Below, piece after piece: positions 33,431 through 44,264 of a stretch of 64,000 nt of DNA (position 1 is the stretch's first letter; each line of letters begins with the position of its first letter). Under the pieces are notes generated by a model, which was not told the origin of the DNA, ran no database searches, and saw only the letters and a program-made list of their open reading frames with translations. A program made the translations under genes and the position numbers. This stretch comes from Wyeomyia smithii (lineage: Eukaryota; Arthropoda; Insecta; Diptera; Culicidae): contig NC_073695.1 of assembly GCF_029784165.1 (NCBI RefSeq), positions 210,137,781 to 210,201,780 on the forward strand, read 5' to 3'.

Positions 33431-34735
33431 CGTGTCTTCGAAACAATTGTTTGTATGAATGACCCGCATAATTGAAATTTGTCAAAGAGTATGAAAAGTT
33501 TAGTGTTAAGAGATAGAAGAATAGTTTATTCAGCAAAGTTGTTGGAGACTAAAAAATATGAAACTTTGTTGAAAAAATGAAAATCTTATCTTCTTTCGGT
33601 ACAAAGTTATAAAGTATATTACATACATGGAACTTACTTAAAAGTTAGTTTTGTGTACTAAACTTCAAGAACGTATAGGTTGAAAAGGGGGCAAGTGGAA
33701 TCATGATGTCAAGCTGAAATTAAGCTGAAGTACTATCAACTCCTTAAGGTTCCATTTGTTCCACATCCACTCATATTAGAGTACGGCGAGCATAAGTTAG
33801 AGAAGGTTTTCATATATCCAAAATACTAACATTTTGTGTTAGAGATGGAGGACTTGAACTTGAACTTGAACGTGTCTTCGAAACAATTGTTTATATGAAT
33901 GACCTGCATAATTGAAATTTGTCAAAGAGTTTGAAAAGTTTAGTGTTAAGAGATAGAAGAATAGTTTATTCAGCAAAGTTGTAGGAGATTAAAAAATATG
34001 AAACTTTCTTGAAAAAATGAACATCTTATCTTCTTTCGGTACAAAGTTATGAAGTATATTACATACATGGAACTTACTTAAAAGTTAGTTTTGTGTACTA
34101 AACTTCAAGAACGTATAGGTTGAAAAGGGGCAAGTGGAATCATGATGTCAAGCTGAAATTAAGCTGAAGTACTATCAACTCCTTAAGGTTCCATTTGTTC
34201 CACATCCACTCATATTAGAGTACGGCGAGCATAAGTTAGAGAAGGTTTTCATATATCCAAAATACTAACATTTTGTGTTAGAGATGGAGGACTTGAACTT
34301 GAACTTGAACGTGTCTTCGAAACAATTGTTTATATGAATGACCTGCATAATTGAAATTTGTCAAAGAGTTTGAAAAGTTTAGTGTTAAGAGATAGAAGAA
34401 TAGTTTATTCAGCAAAGTTGTAGGAGATTAAAAAATATGAAACTTTGTTGAAAAAATGAACATCTTATCTTCTTTCGGTACAAAGTTATAAAGTATATTA
34501 CATACATGGAACTTACTTAAAAGTTAGTTTTGTGTACTAAACTTCGAGAACGTATAGGTTGAAAAGGGGCAAGTGGAATCATGATGTCAAGCTGAAATTA
34601 AGCTGAAGTACTATCAACTCCTTAAGGTTCCATTTGTTCCACATCCACTCATATTAGAGTACGGCGAGCATAAGTTAGAGAAGGTTTTCATATATCCAAA
34701 ATACTAACATTTTGTGTTAGAGATGGAGGAATGGT
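33431..34735 (+). repeat. Three tandem 440-bp units
   Basis: Unit starts are 33431, 33871 and 34310, a period of 439-440. The differences are a handful of single bases, such as TTTGTATGAATGACCCGC against TTTATATGAATGACCTGC and one G in a G run. The junctions carry CTTGAA three times in a row, a likely site for slippage or unequal exchange. The units lie inside the left arm of the CACAGTG element. Confidence 0.9.
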
Positions 34736-35526
34736 TAGTTCGGCAATGTTTTAGAACGTGCAGAAATATGAAACTTTGCTGAGCAAATAAAATCCTTATT
34801 TTCATTGGGTACAGAGTTACAGAGTATATTCTATATAAGTTACTTAAAGGTTAGTTTTTTGTACATTACTTTTGTTAGTTACACTTTACAAGAAAACATT
34901 GTTCCAAGGAAGCATTTGAGCATTCCAAACACACGTTTTTGTTGAAGACCATACATTTCCAAAACTTTTCCTTACAAAGTTATAGCACATTTCAGCATAT
35001 TTTTTCGATAACTTTAATAAGGTATAGACTAAGATAAGGTGGATTGCGACAGATGGAACATATAACGGTTTCGAGCACCCGAATTAAACTTCAAGAAAAA
35101 GTATTGACATCATGATTCTACTTGCCTCTTTTTACTTTATACGTTCTTAAAGTTATTGAAAAAATATGCTTGTAAGGAAAAGTCCTGGAGATGTGTAGCC
35201 TTCAACAAAAACTTGTGTTGTGTAGGCCTAAATGCTTCCTTAGAACAACGTTTTCTTGTAAAATGCAGCTAACAAAAGTTAAGTGCAGGAAATTTTCTTT
35301 TAAGTAACTTTTACAGAGAATACTCTGTAACTCTGTACCCAATGAAGATATGAATTTTGTTTGTTCAGCAAAGATTCATATTTTTGCACGTTGTAAAACT
35401 TTGCTGCATTAACCATTCCTCTTGCTCTTAACACAAAAAAGTTAGTATTTTGGATTTATGAAAACCCACTGTAACATATGATCGCCGTACTCTAATATGG
35501 GTGGATTGGGTCAAATGGAACCTTAA

Positions 35527-35665
35527 CCCTTAGTGTCCAAGTTAATTTCTAGACGGGCTTCGGTAAAATCACTATGAAGCATTATAAACACTTTTTAAGT
35601 ATTTATTGATGCTTTTTAGAGGTTTGACTGAAGCCCCCCAAATGGCGGCATTGGGCACTAGAGGG
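35527..35665. mobile_element. TTAA-flanked 139-bp MITE, copy 1
   Basis: TTAA at 35523-35526 and 35666-35669 flank inverted ends CCCTTAGTGTCCAA and CCCTCTAGTGCCCA. The corresponding place in the three tandem units nearby (CTCCTTAAGGTTCC, opposite strand) has a single TTAA and no insert, which shows the empty site directly. A second copy lies at 38855-38994. Confidence 0.88.
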
Positions 35666-36849
35666 TTAAGGAGTTTATAGTACTTTACCTTAACTTCAAG
35701 AAAAAATATTGACATCATGATTCCACTTGCCCCTTTTTAACCTATATGTTCTTGAAATTATCGAAGAAATAAGCTAAAATATGATATAACTTTGTAACTA
35801 AAAGTCCTGGAGATATAAGGCAAAAATGTGTGTTTTGTGTGCCCCTTACAATTCCACCGAACAATACTTTCCTGTAAAGTGCAACTTACAAAAGTTAAGT
35901 ACAAAAAACTAACTTTTAAATAAGTTCCATGTAATATACTTTATAACTTTGTACCTAAAAAGATAGGGTTTTCATTTTTTCAACAAAGTTCCAGTTTATT
36001 GAATCTTCTACAACTTTGCTGAATGAACTATACTTCTATCTCTTAACAAGAAAGAGTTAAATTTTTTATTTTTAGTATAGTAAAATTTTCACACTTTTTG
36101 ACAATTTGCGATTATGCGGGTCATTCATACGAACAATTGTTTGGAAGACTTTATTAAGCTAGGATGAATGTGAATGGCGCTATGGGATTAAGTTCCACTT
36201 TTTGCCTTATTGGACCACTGTGCATAGGTGTGGCACCCAGCAAGTCTGTTAATTTTCTGTTCATTGCATATGTTTGCATATGAGGCTCGTTATTTCTGGT
36301 AGCATCCGCTAGTTGCGTTAGTCCTACTTCGGCCCTAAAATCTGTAAAATACAGATTAATCTGTATATGTGGCAGCCTTGCTTACAAACAGTGTGCAGTG
36401 CAGGTAATCCTCTTTTTCGAATTCCCTCATTCTATCACCTAAGCCACACCGTCTGCTTTTTGCGTTAGTCCTCTCCATAAGAGTGAATTTGACTGTTTTT
36501 TTAAATTATTGGTTTCTATACAGCGTATGTACTCAATTTAGCAACAACCAAGTCCAGTGACGGAAAATATCGTTAAAAGGCAAACGAAATGACATTATTA
36601 TTAGTAATGTGTTATTTCCCAACATTCATTTGCATGCATATCACAAACATCGTAACTTGCATACAATGTTTTACAAAAGATATTCCTCTTTTTCTTATAG
36701 GTTTTATTTCAACATCGACATAGAAAAATTCCTTATACTCATTTTGGTTTATCAACAAATTGTCTCTCATAATTTAATGTTAAATTGAATTACTTTAACT
36801 TTTTTGAAGGTATAACGTGCTATGGATGGATACAATTTCCGAAGGTTCT

Positions 36850-36994
36850 CAGTTTGAAAAGCAGTTTTCGTGTAAGGGAGCCTGAGAATAAACCCATGCC
36901 TAAAGTTCTTTGATATCGAATAGCATGATACTACTAAGATTTGAACTCCCACTTGCCGAAGCAGACTATTCAACCTTGCGGCTACGAAGCTCCT
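36850..36994 (-). mobile_element. tRNA-derived SINE, family 2, copy 3, head only
   Basis: On the minus strand the copy starts GAGCTTCGTAGCCGCAAGG, has a degraded B-box GAGTTCAAATC, and reaches GCATGGGTTTATTCTCAGG. The family body beyond this point is lost or too diverged to recognise. Confidence 0.65.
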
Positions 36995-37389
36995 CGAACT
37001 TAAGAATTTATGTATTTTTTTACGCGCTACGAACTTCCATGTGTAAATGACCTTAGTGTTCTTATAAATAAACCGTCAGCGAAAACAGTGAAAAGTTAGA
37101 AAACTCTTTTGTGTCGCACTTCAACGAGGAATTTTCAGTGATTTTTCTTTTTTTCTTTATTATAGTAGTGAAATGATTGAAATGGTTTACTGGTTTTTTT
37201 CCTTATAGTGGATGTTCTTATCGTTAGCGAGTCAAATCAATAAATCAAATAATTTCGGCAAATTTTTCGCCTCTCTATTATTTTTTCCGAAAATCTAAGG
37301 AAAATCTGAGTATGAAATCTCATACCTACTCTCTCCAATTTGAGATGATTGCTGTGATTAGATTCGATTGTTGTTTGGCTGGCTCCTCA

Positions 37390-38195
37390 CGTTCAGGCAA
37401 GATCCGAGTCTGAAGATTTGAACCCCATCTTCTTGAACGTGCTGTCAAATTTCTGATTCCAGGCCCGTGCCGATTGTCCGGGTGGTTTTGTCCACGAAAC
37501 GATACGAACGAGTTGAATTTCCCACGAACGTCATATTCCGGGATGTAGGACTGAGCTTCTTCCTCTGCTGCTTCGGGATGTGTACCCTGGTGCTGGCACC
37601 AAAAACGATTATTTAACAGTTCACAGACACATAGCTCAGAGCCGTGGTTGATCGTACTGTATCAAGAAGTTGTCGCCTTGTTGTTACTTTCCTGGTTGAA
37701 CATTCCTCAGCATTTTACCTGCGTCACATTGTAACGCACTCGGTCCATGGCTGCTTGTGTCAATTTCTTGAGCGTCCTACATTTCCGAGATTTTGCTTCA
37801 CTTGGTCTAACCACCTAAGTCGTTGCGCGCCTCTACGTCTTGTACCGGCCGAATTGGAGACGAACACTATTTTTATGTGATTGTTGTTCGGCATTCTTAT
37901 AACATGTCCTGCTCACTTTACCCTCCAGTTGTAGAGACTATCTGGATACTGGGCTCGTAGTTCATTCTTCGCCTCCATACGCCATCCTCACATACTCCGC
38001 CGAAGATGGTCCTAAACACACGTCGTTCGAAAACGGCTAGAGCTTGCAAATCCTCCTCGAGCACTGTCCACGTCTCGTGCCCGTAGAAGACTACCGGTCG
38101 TCGTCGCCCTGAGTTTGATTGAAACGTCTTCTGAAGTGAAAATTAGTACGATTTCCAGTCTCCAGTCCGGTCAGTTACATCTCTGGATTTTTTAC
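37390..38195 (-). pseudogene. LINE C-terminal remnant, CFDP2-like family, copy 1
   Basis: The minus strand contains the tail of a non-LTR ORF2: an AGHVIRMP block, then GTRRRGAQRLRWLDQVKQ (about 37780-37910). This matches the plus-strand tail of the same family at 41290-41340. Stops and frame changes are frequent. The 3' part reaches back to about 37400. It is only the last 100-150 residues of the protein and cannot function. Confidence 0.6.
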
Positions 38196-38199
38196 CTTA

Positions 38200-39270
38200 G
38201 CTCACCAAACAGTCCCTAGCCGTGGTGTGGCCTTTGCTGTACGTAAGAGTAGTCTCCATTCCACTACATCCATGGCTGCAGTTCGCCAGCTCTGCAGTCT
38301 GCGTAGGGTCCGAGGTCGTCTTATACCTCGGACCATCGATCCACCTTGCCTACTATGCACTTCTCTGTCTCGTCCCTGACGGATTGGTTTCAAGAAACAA
38401 CACTGTCAAGCTGATCCTTATGACATGCCCAGCCCACCGCAACCAGCCAATCTTAGCGGTGTGGACTATAGATGGCTCCGCAAAAGCTCGCGGTTCATTC
38501 GCTTTCTCCACGCACCGTTCTCCATCTGTAGTCCACCGAAGATGGTACTCAATACCTTCCGTTGGAACACCTCAAGAGCACGTTGGTTCTTCCCAAGCAT
38601 AGTCCATGTCTAATGGCCGCAGAGGACTACCGGTTTTATCATCGTCTTGTGGATGGTCAACTTGGGCGGCGGAGAATTCCGGGTACACGAAATTGTCGAC
38701 CACCTCGATTTCATCACCACCAACTTGAGCTCGAATTGGAAGGTCAGCCCTGTCGTCTCGTGCCCCTTCCTTTCATGTACTTCGTCCTCGATGGCAGATA
38801 GTTCCATTTGAATCTCCCCTGGACCCTAAATACACGAACTCGTCGACCACTTAACCCTCTAGTGCCCAGTGCCGCCTTTAGACGGTCTTCAGTTGAACCT
38901 CTAAAAAGCTTCAATAAGAACTTAAAAATAGTTGACAAAGCTTCATAGTGATATTTTCGAAGTCCGTCTAAAAATTAATTTGGGTACTAGAGGGTCAAAC
39001 AAGTTCATCAGCTTATCTTACCCCTCTACGCAACACGCACGTATTACATCTTTTGCACCAAGGTGGCCTGGATCAATCGCGTCGGTTTATACAGGAAAGT
39101 ATTTCCGTGCATGTTTCTGTCAGAGGAGCTCTCGTTCGATTGTATCAGAGGCCGCCGTGAAATCAGTGAAGATGTGATATGAGGGCATGTTGTATAAGTG
39201 GCATTCCTGTAAGATCTGTTAGATTGAAAAGATATGGTCCGTTGTGGTGCAGGCTCCTTGCTTAAAGGTG
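38200..39270 (-). pseudogene. LINE RT and C-terminal remnant, CFDP2-like family, copy 2
   Basis: On the minus strand the stretch 39270-39000 reads TTDHIF, then QILQEC and YNMPSYHIFTDFTAA. This is the reverse transcriptase region with its first catalytic aspartate. A deletion follows, then a 140-bp TTAA element (38855-38994), then VVDEFVY and the C-terminal tail down to about 38200. The family is the one seen on the plus strand at 39380-41430, where VVDEFVYHG also occurs. Multiple stops are present. Confidence 0.6.
38855..38994. mobile_element. TTAA-flanked 140-bp MITE, copy 2
   Basis: The ends are CCCTCTAGTGCCCA and the complement of CCCTCTAGTACCCA. The flanks are TTAA (38851-38854) and TCAA (38995-38998), the latter one base from a perfect duplication. 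It is the same family as 35527-35665, and it sits in the minus-strand LINE remnant. Confidence 0.82.
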
Positions 39271-39379
39271 AAAAACAATCTTACAATGAATTTCATGAAC
39301 ATTAGAGAGTCGTACTCGATTGCCTGCTGCTGATGTTCGCATACAACGCTTGCGCTATCAAAATGTCCATTATTATCGA

Positions 39380-41430
39380 CATTATAGACGTTAAAACACG
39401 TTGGGGCGCTAGCATCGACTGATGGTGAAGATAAGCCAGAAACTCTCCGTTGTGAACAACATATGGTACCGTAGCCTGTCGAAGTATAATCTCGCGCGGC
39501 TAAGGCAACCCGAAGTCGCTGAAAACTACGCGCTTTCTCTCGAAGCTGCACTGCTAGAAGAGTACGAACTGTAAGAAGCGAGAGGTTTGCTGGAATACCG
39601 TCAAGTCAGCCATCAGCAGTGTAGCGGAAAGCGTTTTAGGTCGCCAAGTACCGAGTCGACGTAACGAATGGTTTAACGAGGAATGTCGGCAGATATCAGA
39701 TGAATAGAACGCAGCGCGAGCAATAATGCTGCGAAGAGCCATTCGTTTTAACGTGGAGAAACAGAAACAGCAAAGCCAACTTTTTACAGAAAAAATGTCG
39801 CCAGGAGAAGGAGGAGTGCGAAGAATAAATGCTTTGTTCCGCGAGCCGAAATGTGCAGGAATAAGGGTGGGAGTACCTCAACAGATGATCGTGAGGCGTT
39901 CGGAAGGTGGATATAGCTCTTCGATGAACATCTGAATGGTGTACAAACAGCAGACCAGAACAACGACGCAGGAGACACTGTCGGTGCAGCAAGCGACGGA
40001 AATGTGCACCCCCATCAATAGACAAAGTTAATGATATTATCCGGAGGCTTAAGAACAACAAGGTAGCTGGAAAGGACGGTATCGGAGCGGAGCTTTTCAG
40101 AACGGGCCCGGGCAAGTTGGCCAGTTGTCTGCCTCGGCTGTTTGTGCTACAAGATCTACAAGAAAGGCGACAAGCTAGATGATGAAAACTACCGAACGAT
40201 CACTATCCTGAATGCCGCCCACAAAGTGATATCCCAAATAATTTCCCAGCGACTGTCACCACTAACCAACATCTTTGTGTGAAACTACCATGCCGGCTTC
40301 ATGGAGGGTCGGTCCACAACGGACCAAATCTTTACTCTGCTGCAGATCCTCCGAAAATGTCCCGAAAACAGAGTCCCTACGCATCATCTCTTCGTCGACT
40401 TCAAGGCCGCCTATGACACAATAAATAATGAAGAGTTATGAAGAATACTCGACGACAACGGCTTTTCCAGGAGGCTTACCAGACTGATAAAGGCTACGAT
40501 GGAGGATGTGCAGTGTTGTGTGAGGATTTCGGGTGGTCTACCCGACCTATTCGGATCTCGAAAAGGACTTCGACAAGGTGTCTTTCCTGCCTGCTGTTCA
40601 AAATTGCGCTATAAAGTGTTGTGAGACGAGGGAAGATAAACCCGCGGGGCACAATTTTCATTCAATCGTGGAAACTGTTGGCAGAACATTTGAGGCGGTG
40701 GCAGATCAGTACACGAGACTAAAATGACTAAAATGTGAAGTAAAGAAGATTGAATTGAAGGAAAATACGGCTAAAAGGAAGTACATGCTACAGGATGGCG
40801 CTAAGCGAGACCGGGCACGCCTAGGTAATGTTGTGATAATCGACGGTGATAAGTTTGAGGTAGTCGACGAGTTCGTGTATCATGGCTCAATGTTGACTGA
40901 TAACAACGATACCAGTCTTATTCCCAGCGGGAGTCGTGTCTACTATGGGCCTAAAATATTATGGTCGAATCGTTTATGTCATCGCACAAAGCGCACCTTG
41001 TTCGAAACACGTATTAGACCGGTTGTTCTCTACGGGCATAAGACGTTGACAATGCTTGAAGAGGACCTGCGAGCGATCGGATTTTTCGAACGACGAGTAC
41101 TATCTAACTATCTTTGGTGGCGTGCAGGAGAACGGGGTGAGGAGCCAGAGAATGATCCATGAGCTCGCGCAACTCTACGGTGACTCCAGCATCCAGTCCA
41201 GTGGCCAAAGCTGAACGGATACGTTGGGCAGGGCCCGTTGCTAGAACGACAGACAAGTACCTTGCAAAATTAGTTCTCACCTCGAATCCGGTTGGTACGA
41301 GACGAAGTGGAGCGCAAAGAGCAAAGTGTTTGGACCAAGTGGAGCATGATGGCAAGTATTGGATCAAATTGGCAGAATTATGTTATGCAGGCCATGTCTT
41401 AGGACGTACGGCCATTCAAGTAAGTAAGTA
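39380..41430 (+). pseudogene. LINE ORF2 remnant, CFDP2-like family, plus strand
   Basis: Blocks in order are: a linker with RRNEWFNEECRQISDE (about 39650); NNKVAGKDGIGAELF (about 40056); YKKGDKLDDENYRT; YHAGFMEGRSTTDQIF; and HHLFVDFKAAYDTI (about 40385-40430), which holds a catalytic aspartate. VRISG follows, then a deletion that removes the YADD box. After it come VVDEFVYHGSMLTD (about 40858) and the tail with KAERIRWAGPVAR and GTRRSGAQRAKCLDQVEHD (about 41210-41350). It ends in AAGT repeats (41413-41430), a short tandem tail. Many stops and frameshifts. The clade is uncertain but near elements whose endonuclease is often annotated as craniofacial development protein 2-like. Confidence 0.7.
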
Positions 41431-41439
41431 AGTAGTGTC

Positions 41440-41930
41440 CATCAAAATGTTGTTTCTACCTGTCGGCTTACAGCACGTGACCTCTGATTTACCTTCTCAT
41501 AGATCCCACGCGTATGGCTGGCACGGGCAGCTGCCCGAGGTTCTCATGTCCACGATCCTCTTGCTGGCGTTTCTCATCTACAGCTATCTTGCATTTTTCG
41601 TCATACCAGTCGTTTCCGCCGTTCGGTGCCTCCACAGCTAGTGTCATCGTTGAGGGCTCCCTGATAACTGTTTGAATTCTGCACCTGCGTTAAACTTCTC
41701 CGCCGTGGATAGTGCCACTAAAGCTGATAATCGTATTGTTCTGCAACATAGGAGCTCCAAAGCTGCTTGAGGTTGAGTCACGGCTCTACCGTGCATGATA
41801 CACGGTCAGAAATTTCGAGCGCAAGCATACCGTCAATATCCGCGCCGCGATTGGCGCGTTTTAGTGGTTTTGTAGATGATATTGCGGGAAAAGAAGGTAC
41901 TTTGGACTACCAGTCCTCAGAACACGGCGT
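41440..41930 (-). pseudogene. LINE linker remnant, minus strand
   Basis: The minus strand carries EAPNGGNDWYDEKCKIA-like coding, similar to the linker after the endonuclease in the CFDP2-like LINE family. It may connect with the endonuclease remnant at 43850-44262 if the inverted-repeat element between them is removed. Most of the frame is decayed, so the link is tentative. Confidence 0.4.
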
Positions 41931-43849
41931 GTAAAAAGAACAACTTTATTTTTAAAAAATGGGCATCGTCAAAATTTTTACGATTTGAAAATATAGCTTT
42001 TTACCTTTCATTTGAGACCCTCCGGAAAATCATCCATCGCGGGCTTTCGAACAACTTTTTTTTCATTAAAAAGAATTCTGACAGCAAAGCATTTAACTAC
42101 CGAAAGGATAGTACTGTGCCACAAATAAAAATAAAAATGCTAGAACTTTTGAAGTGACACAGTGAAGGTTGTAAGTTAGGTCGAGTGCAACTTTCGCTCA
42201 TACTAGAATTTTTTCAAACACCCCTAAAATTTGAAATTATGGTCAAAATGCCGTTTTTTTCATCTCAGCGCACGAAAATTATTTTTAACTCATCTGGTTT
42301 CCAACCGATTTTGAATGTTTAGCTCGTTTTGGAAGGGGGAAAACACAGTTTCCAAAGTAAATACAGGTTTGTACTAACTTCATTAAAATATGTGAGTTAT
42401 TCGAGCGTAAATCTAATTTTTGAACTTCTCCAAGCAAATGAGTTATGTTTCTTAAGAAAATCAGAATTTTTCACTCTTATCGAAAATAATCTTTGGACTG
42501 TTTATTTTACGGTGCAATAAATGGAAAAAAGCAAGTAATTCTGATGTCACCAAGTGTAGGTTGTAGCTCTAGTCGTGTGTTACTTACGCCCAATCTTGAA
42601 GTTTTTCAAATACCCTTAATATTTGAAGTTATTGTCAAAACTCCGCCTTTGGACCATGGTTCACATGTTTATTTTCAACTCTGTCATTTTTCCATCAATT
42701 CTTTATGTATAGATCGTTTTAGAAAGGGAACATCCATAAATGACGTAGCTTTTTTTTACCTCTCCCAATCGTAGCAGTTTTCTTAGATTCATATTTGCTA
42801 CGTAGTTCGGGTTGACCCCCCTCCCTCTTCCCCCGACAAATTTCGTCACAAAACTGCAAACCCCTTTCCCCCCTCGAATGCTACGTCATTTATAAATGTT
42901 CCCAAAGGCGCAAAATAGGGCTTTCAAAATGTATAAATAAATCTATACTTGGGTGTACGTGTAATGAGTGGTTTAAAACATTAAAATATATTTTTTTTTT
43001 TTTCTGAGAACAAATTTTCACACATCTTTATAAAAATGTAATTTAAATGCTCTATAATTTGTTACAATCCACACTAGGTGGCATCAGAAGTTGTTGCATT
43101 TTCTTCCATTTGTGGCACCGTTTAATAAACAGCCCAAATATTATTGTTCGATGAAAGTCAAAAATTCTGATTTCCTTAAAAAACATGTTATTCAGCGAAT
43201 TATCAGCCGATTCACAAACAAAAGCTTCTATTTTATATCGATTTTGAATACAGTTTTAAACTAGCGTACTTGTAGTAATTTTCTTACAAAAATAACTGAC
43301 AAAATTCAAGTGAAGTTGAAAATTTGCGTGGAGAAGTTTATAAAATTAGATTTACGTTCGAACAACTCAACATATTTTAATGAAGTTAGTACAAACCTGT
43401 ATATGTTTTGAAAACTCCACTTTTTCCCTTTTCAAAACGGCTAAAACATTCAAAATCGGTTGAAAAACAAATGAATTAAAAATAATTTTCATGCGCTTAG
43501 GTCAAAATACCGGCATTTTGACCATAACTTCAAATTTTAGGGGTGTTTGAAAAAATTCTTGTATGAGCGAGAGTTGCACTCGACTTAACTTACAACCTTC
43601 ACTGTGTCACTTCAAAAGTTCTAGCATTCTTATTTTTATTTGTGGCACAGTACTATCCTTTCGGTAGTTAAACGCTTTGCTGTCAGAATTCTTTTTAATG
43701 AAAAAAAAAAAAGTTGTTCGAAAGCCCGCGATGGATGATTTTCCGGAGGGTCTCAAATGAAAGGTCAAAAGCTATATTTACAAATGGTGAAGATTTTGGC
43801 GATGCCCATATTTTTAAAATAAAGTTGTCCTACGATACACGCCGTGAGA
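41931..43849. repeat. Long inverted repeat with internal direct units
   Basis: The arms are about 41931-42560 and 43080-43849, matching at roughly 85-90 percent by eye. The outer ends are near CACGGCGTG (left) and CACGCCGTG (right), which could be a 9-bp duplication. Within the left arm, 42190-42350 and 42575-42730 are diverged direct repeats (TTTTTCAAAYACCC, then CAAAAY-CCG, then CGTTTT-GAA-GGG), period about 385. A separate miniature element (42726-42903) sits near the centre. No coding sequence. Confidence 0.8.
42726..42903. mobile_element. 178-bp MITE with GGGAACATCC ends
   Basis: The inverted ends start GGGAACATCCATAAATGACG at 42726 and read GGGAACATTTATAAATGACG on the opposite strand from 42903, about 24 bp long. 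The interior is C-rich. The type is common in mosquito genomes. It sits in the centre of the larger inverted repeat. The target duplication is unclear, possibly AAA. Confidence 0.8.
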
Positions 43850-44262
43850 AAGCTTCAAATTTACCTCATCGCCGAAGTGAGTCTTCTTGGTGTGCAGGTT
43901 GTTCAGAGCGATGACCGGGTTGTTGCGCCATAAAATGCTTCTTTTTCGACATCGAGACTTCCATCGCAAGAGCAGTGCACGTTGAGGATGGTGTAGTTGT
44001 AGAACCGGTCTTTTATTTTCAACATACACATCCTGTCGTTGATCGCCTGCCACTTGATCACGCGTCTCTGCATCCTGTCCAGCACTATAAAACCGGTACC
44101 CTGCTTGCTGGTAGTGCTACCGATCTGGTAGTTAATAAAACCTCTTCATCTTCTCTCCATTCCGGCAAAGTTCTTCGAATGCAGCTATGTGGGAGTGACG
44201 GGATTCCAGCTGTCCAGGCTTCTAATTATTTTATCAACGCATTCAAATTCGTCAATCCATAG
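43850..44262 (-). pseudogene. LINE endonuclease remnant, CFDP2-like
   Basis: The minus strand encodes part of an apurinic-like endonuclease: GTGFIVLDRMQRRVIKW, then RMCMLKIKDRFYNYTILNVH (about 44020-43960) and EKEAFYGA. These blocks match the endonuclease type often annotated as craniofacial development protein 2-like and carried by LINEs such as those at 37.4-41.4 kb. The catalytic DFN block near the end is degraded. Its 3' side is cut off by the inverted repeat at 43849. Confidence 0.6.
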
Positions 44263-44264
44263 CG

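Larger units (their letters stand above)
33361..36222. mobile_element. CACAGTG-ended element with tandem units and inverted arms
   Basis: The ends are CACAGTGATACAATAAGGC (33361) and the complement of CACAGTGGTCCAATAAGGC (ending 36222), extended for about 50 bp. The flanking pentamers are CATTG and CATAG. Left of centre are three direct copies of a 440-bp unit (anchor CGTGTCTTCG at 33431, 33871 and 34310), nearly identical. Right of centre is one inverted, more diverged unit carrying a 139-bp miniature element. The centre (34735-35420) is a second inverted repeat. CAC ends and near 5-bp duplication suggest a Transib-type non-autonomous element that gained internal repeats. No transposase. Confidence 0.8.

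Noticed and set aside
33431..34735. CRISPR-like array
   Set aside because: The repeats are 440 bp, directly adjoining, with no spacers. The genome is eukaryotic.
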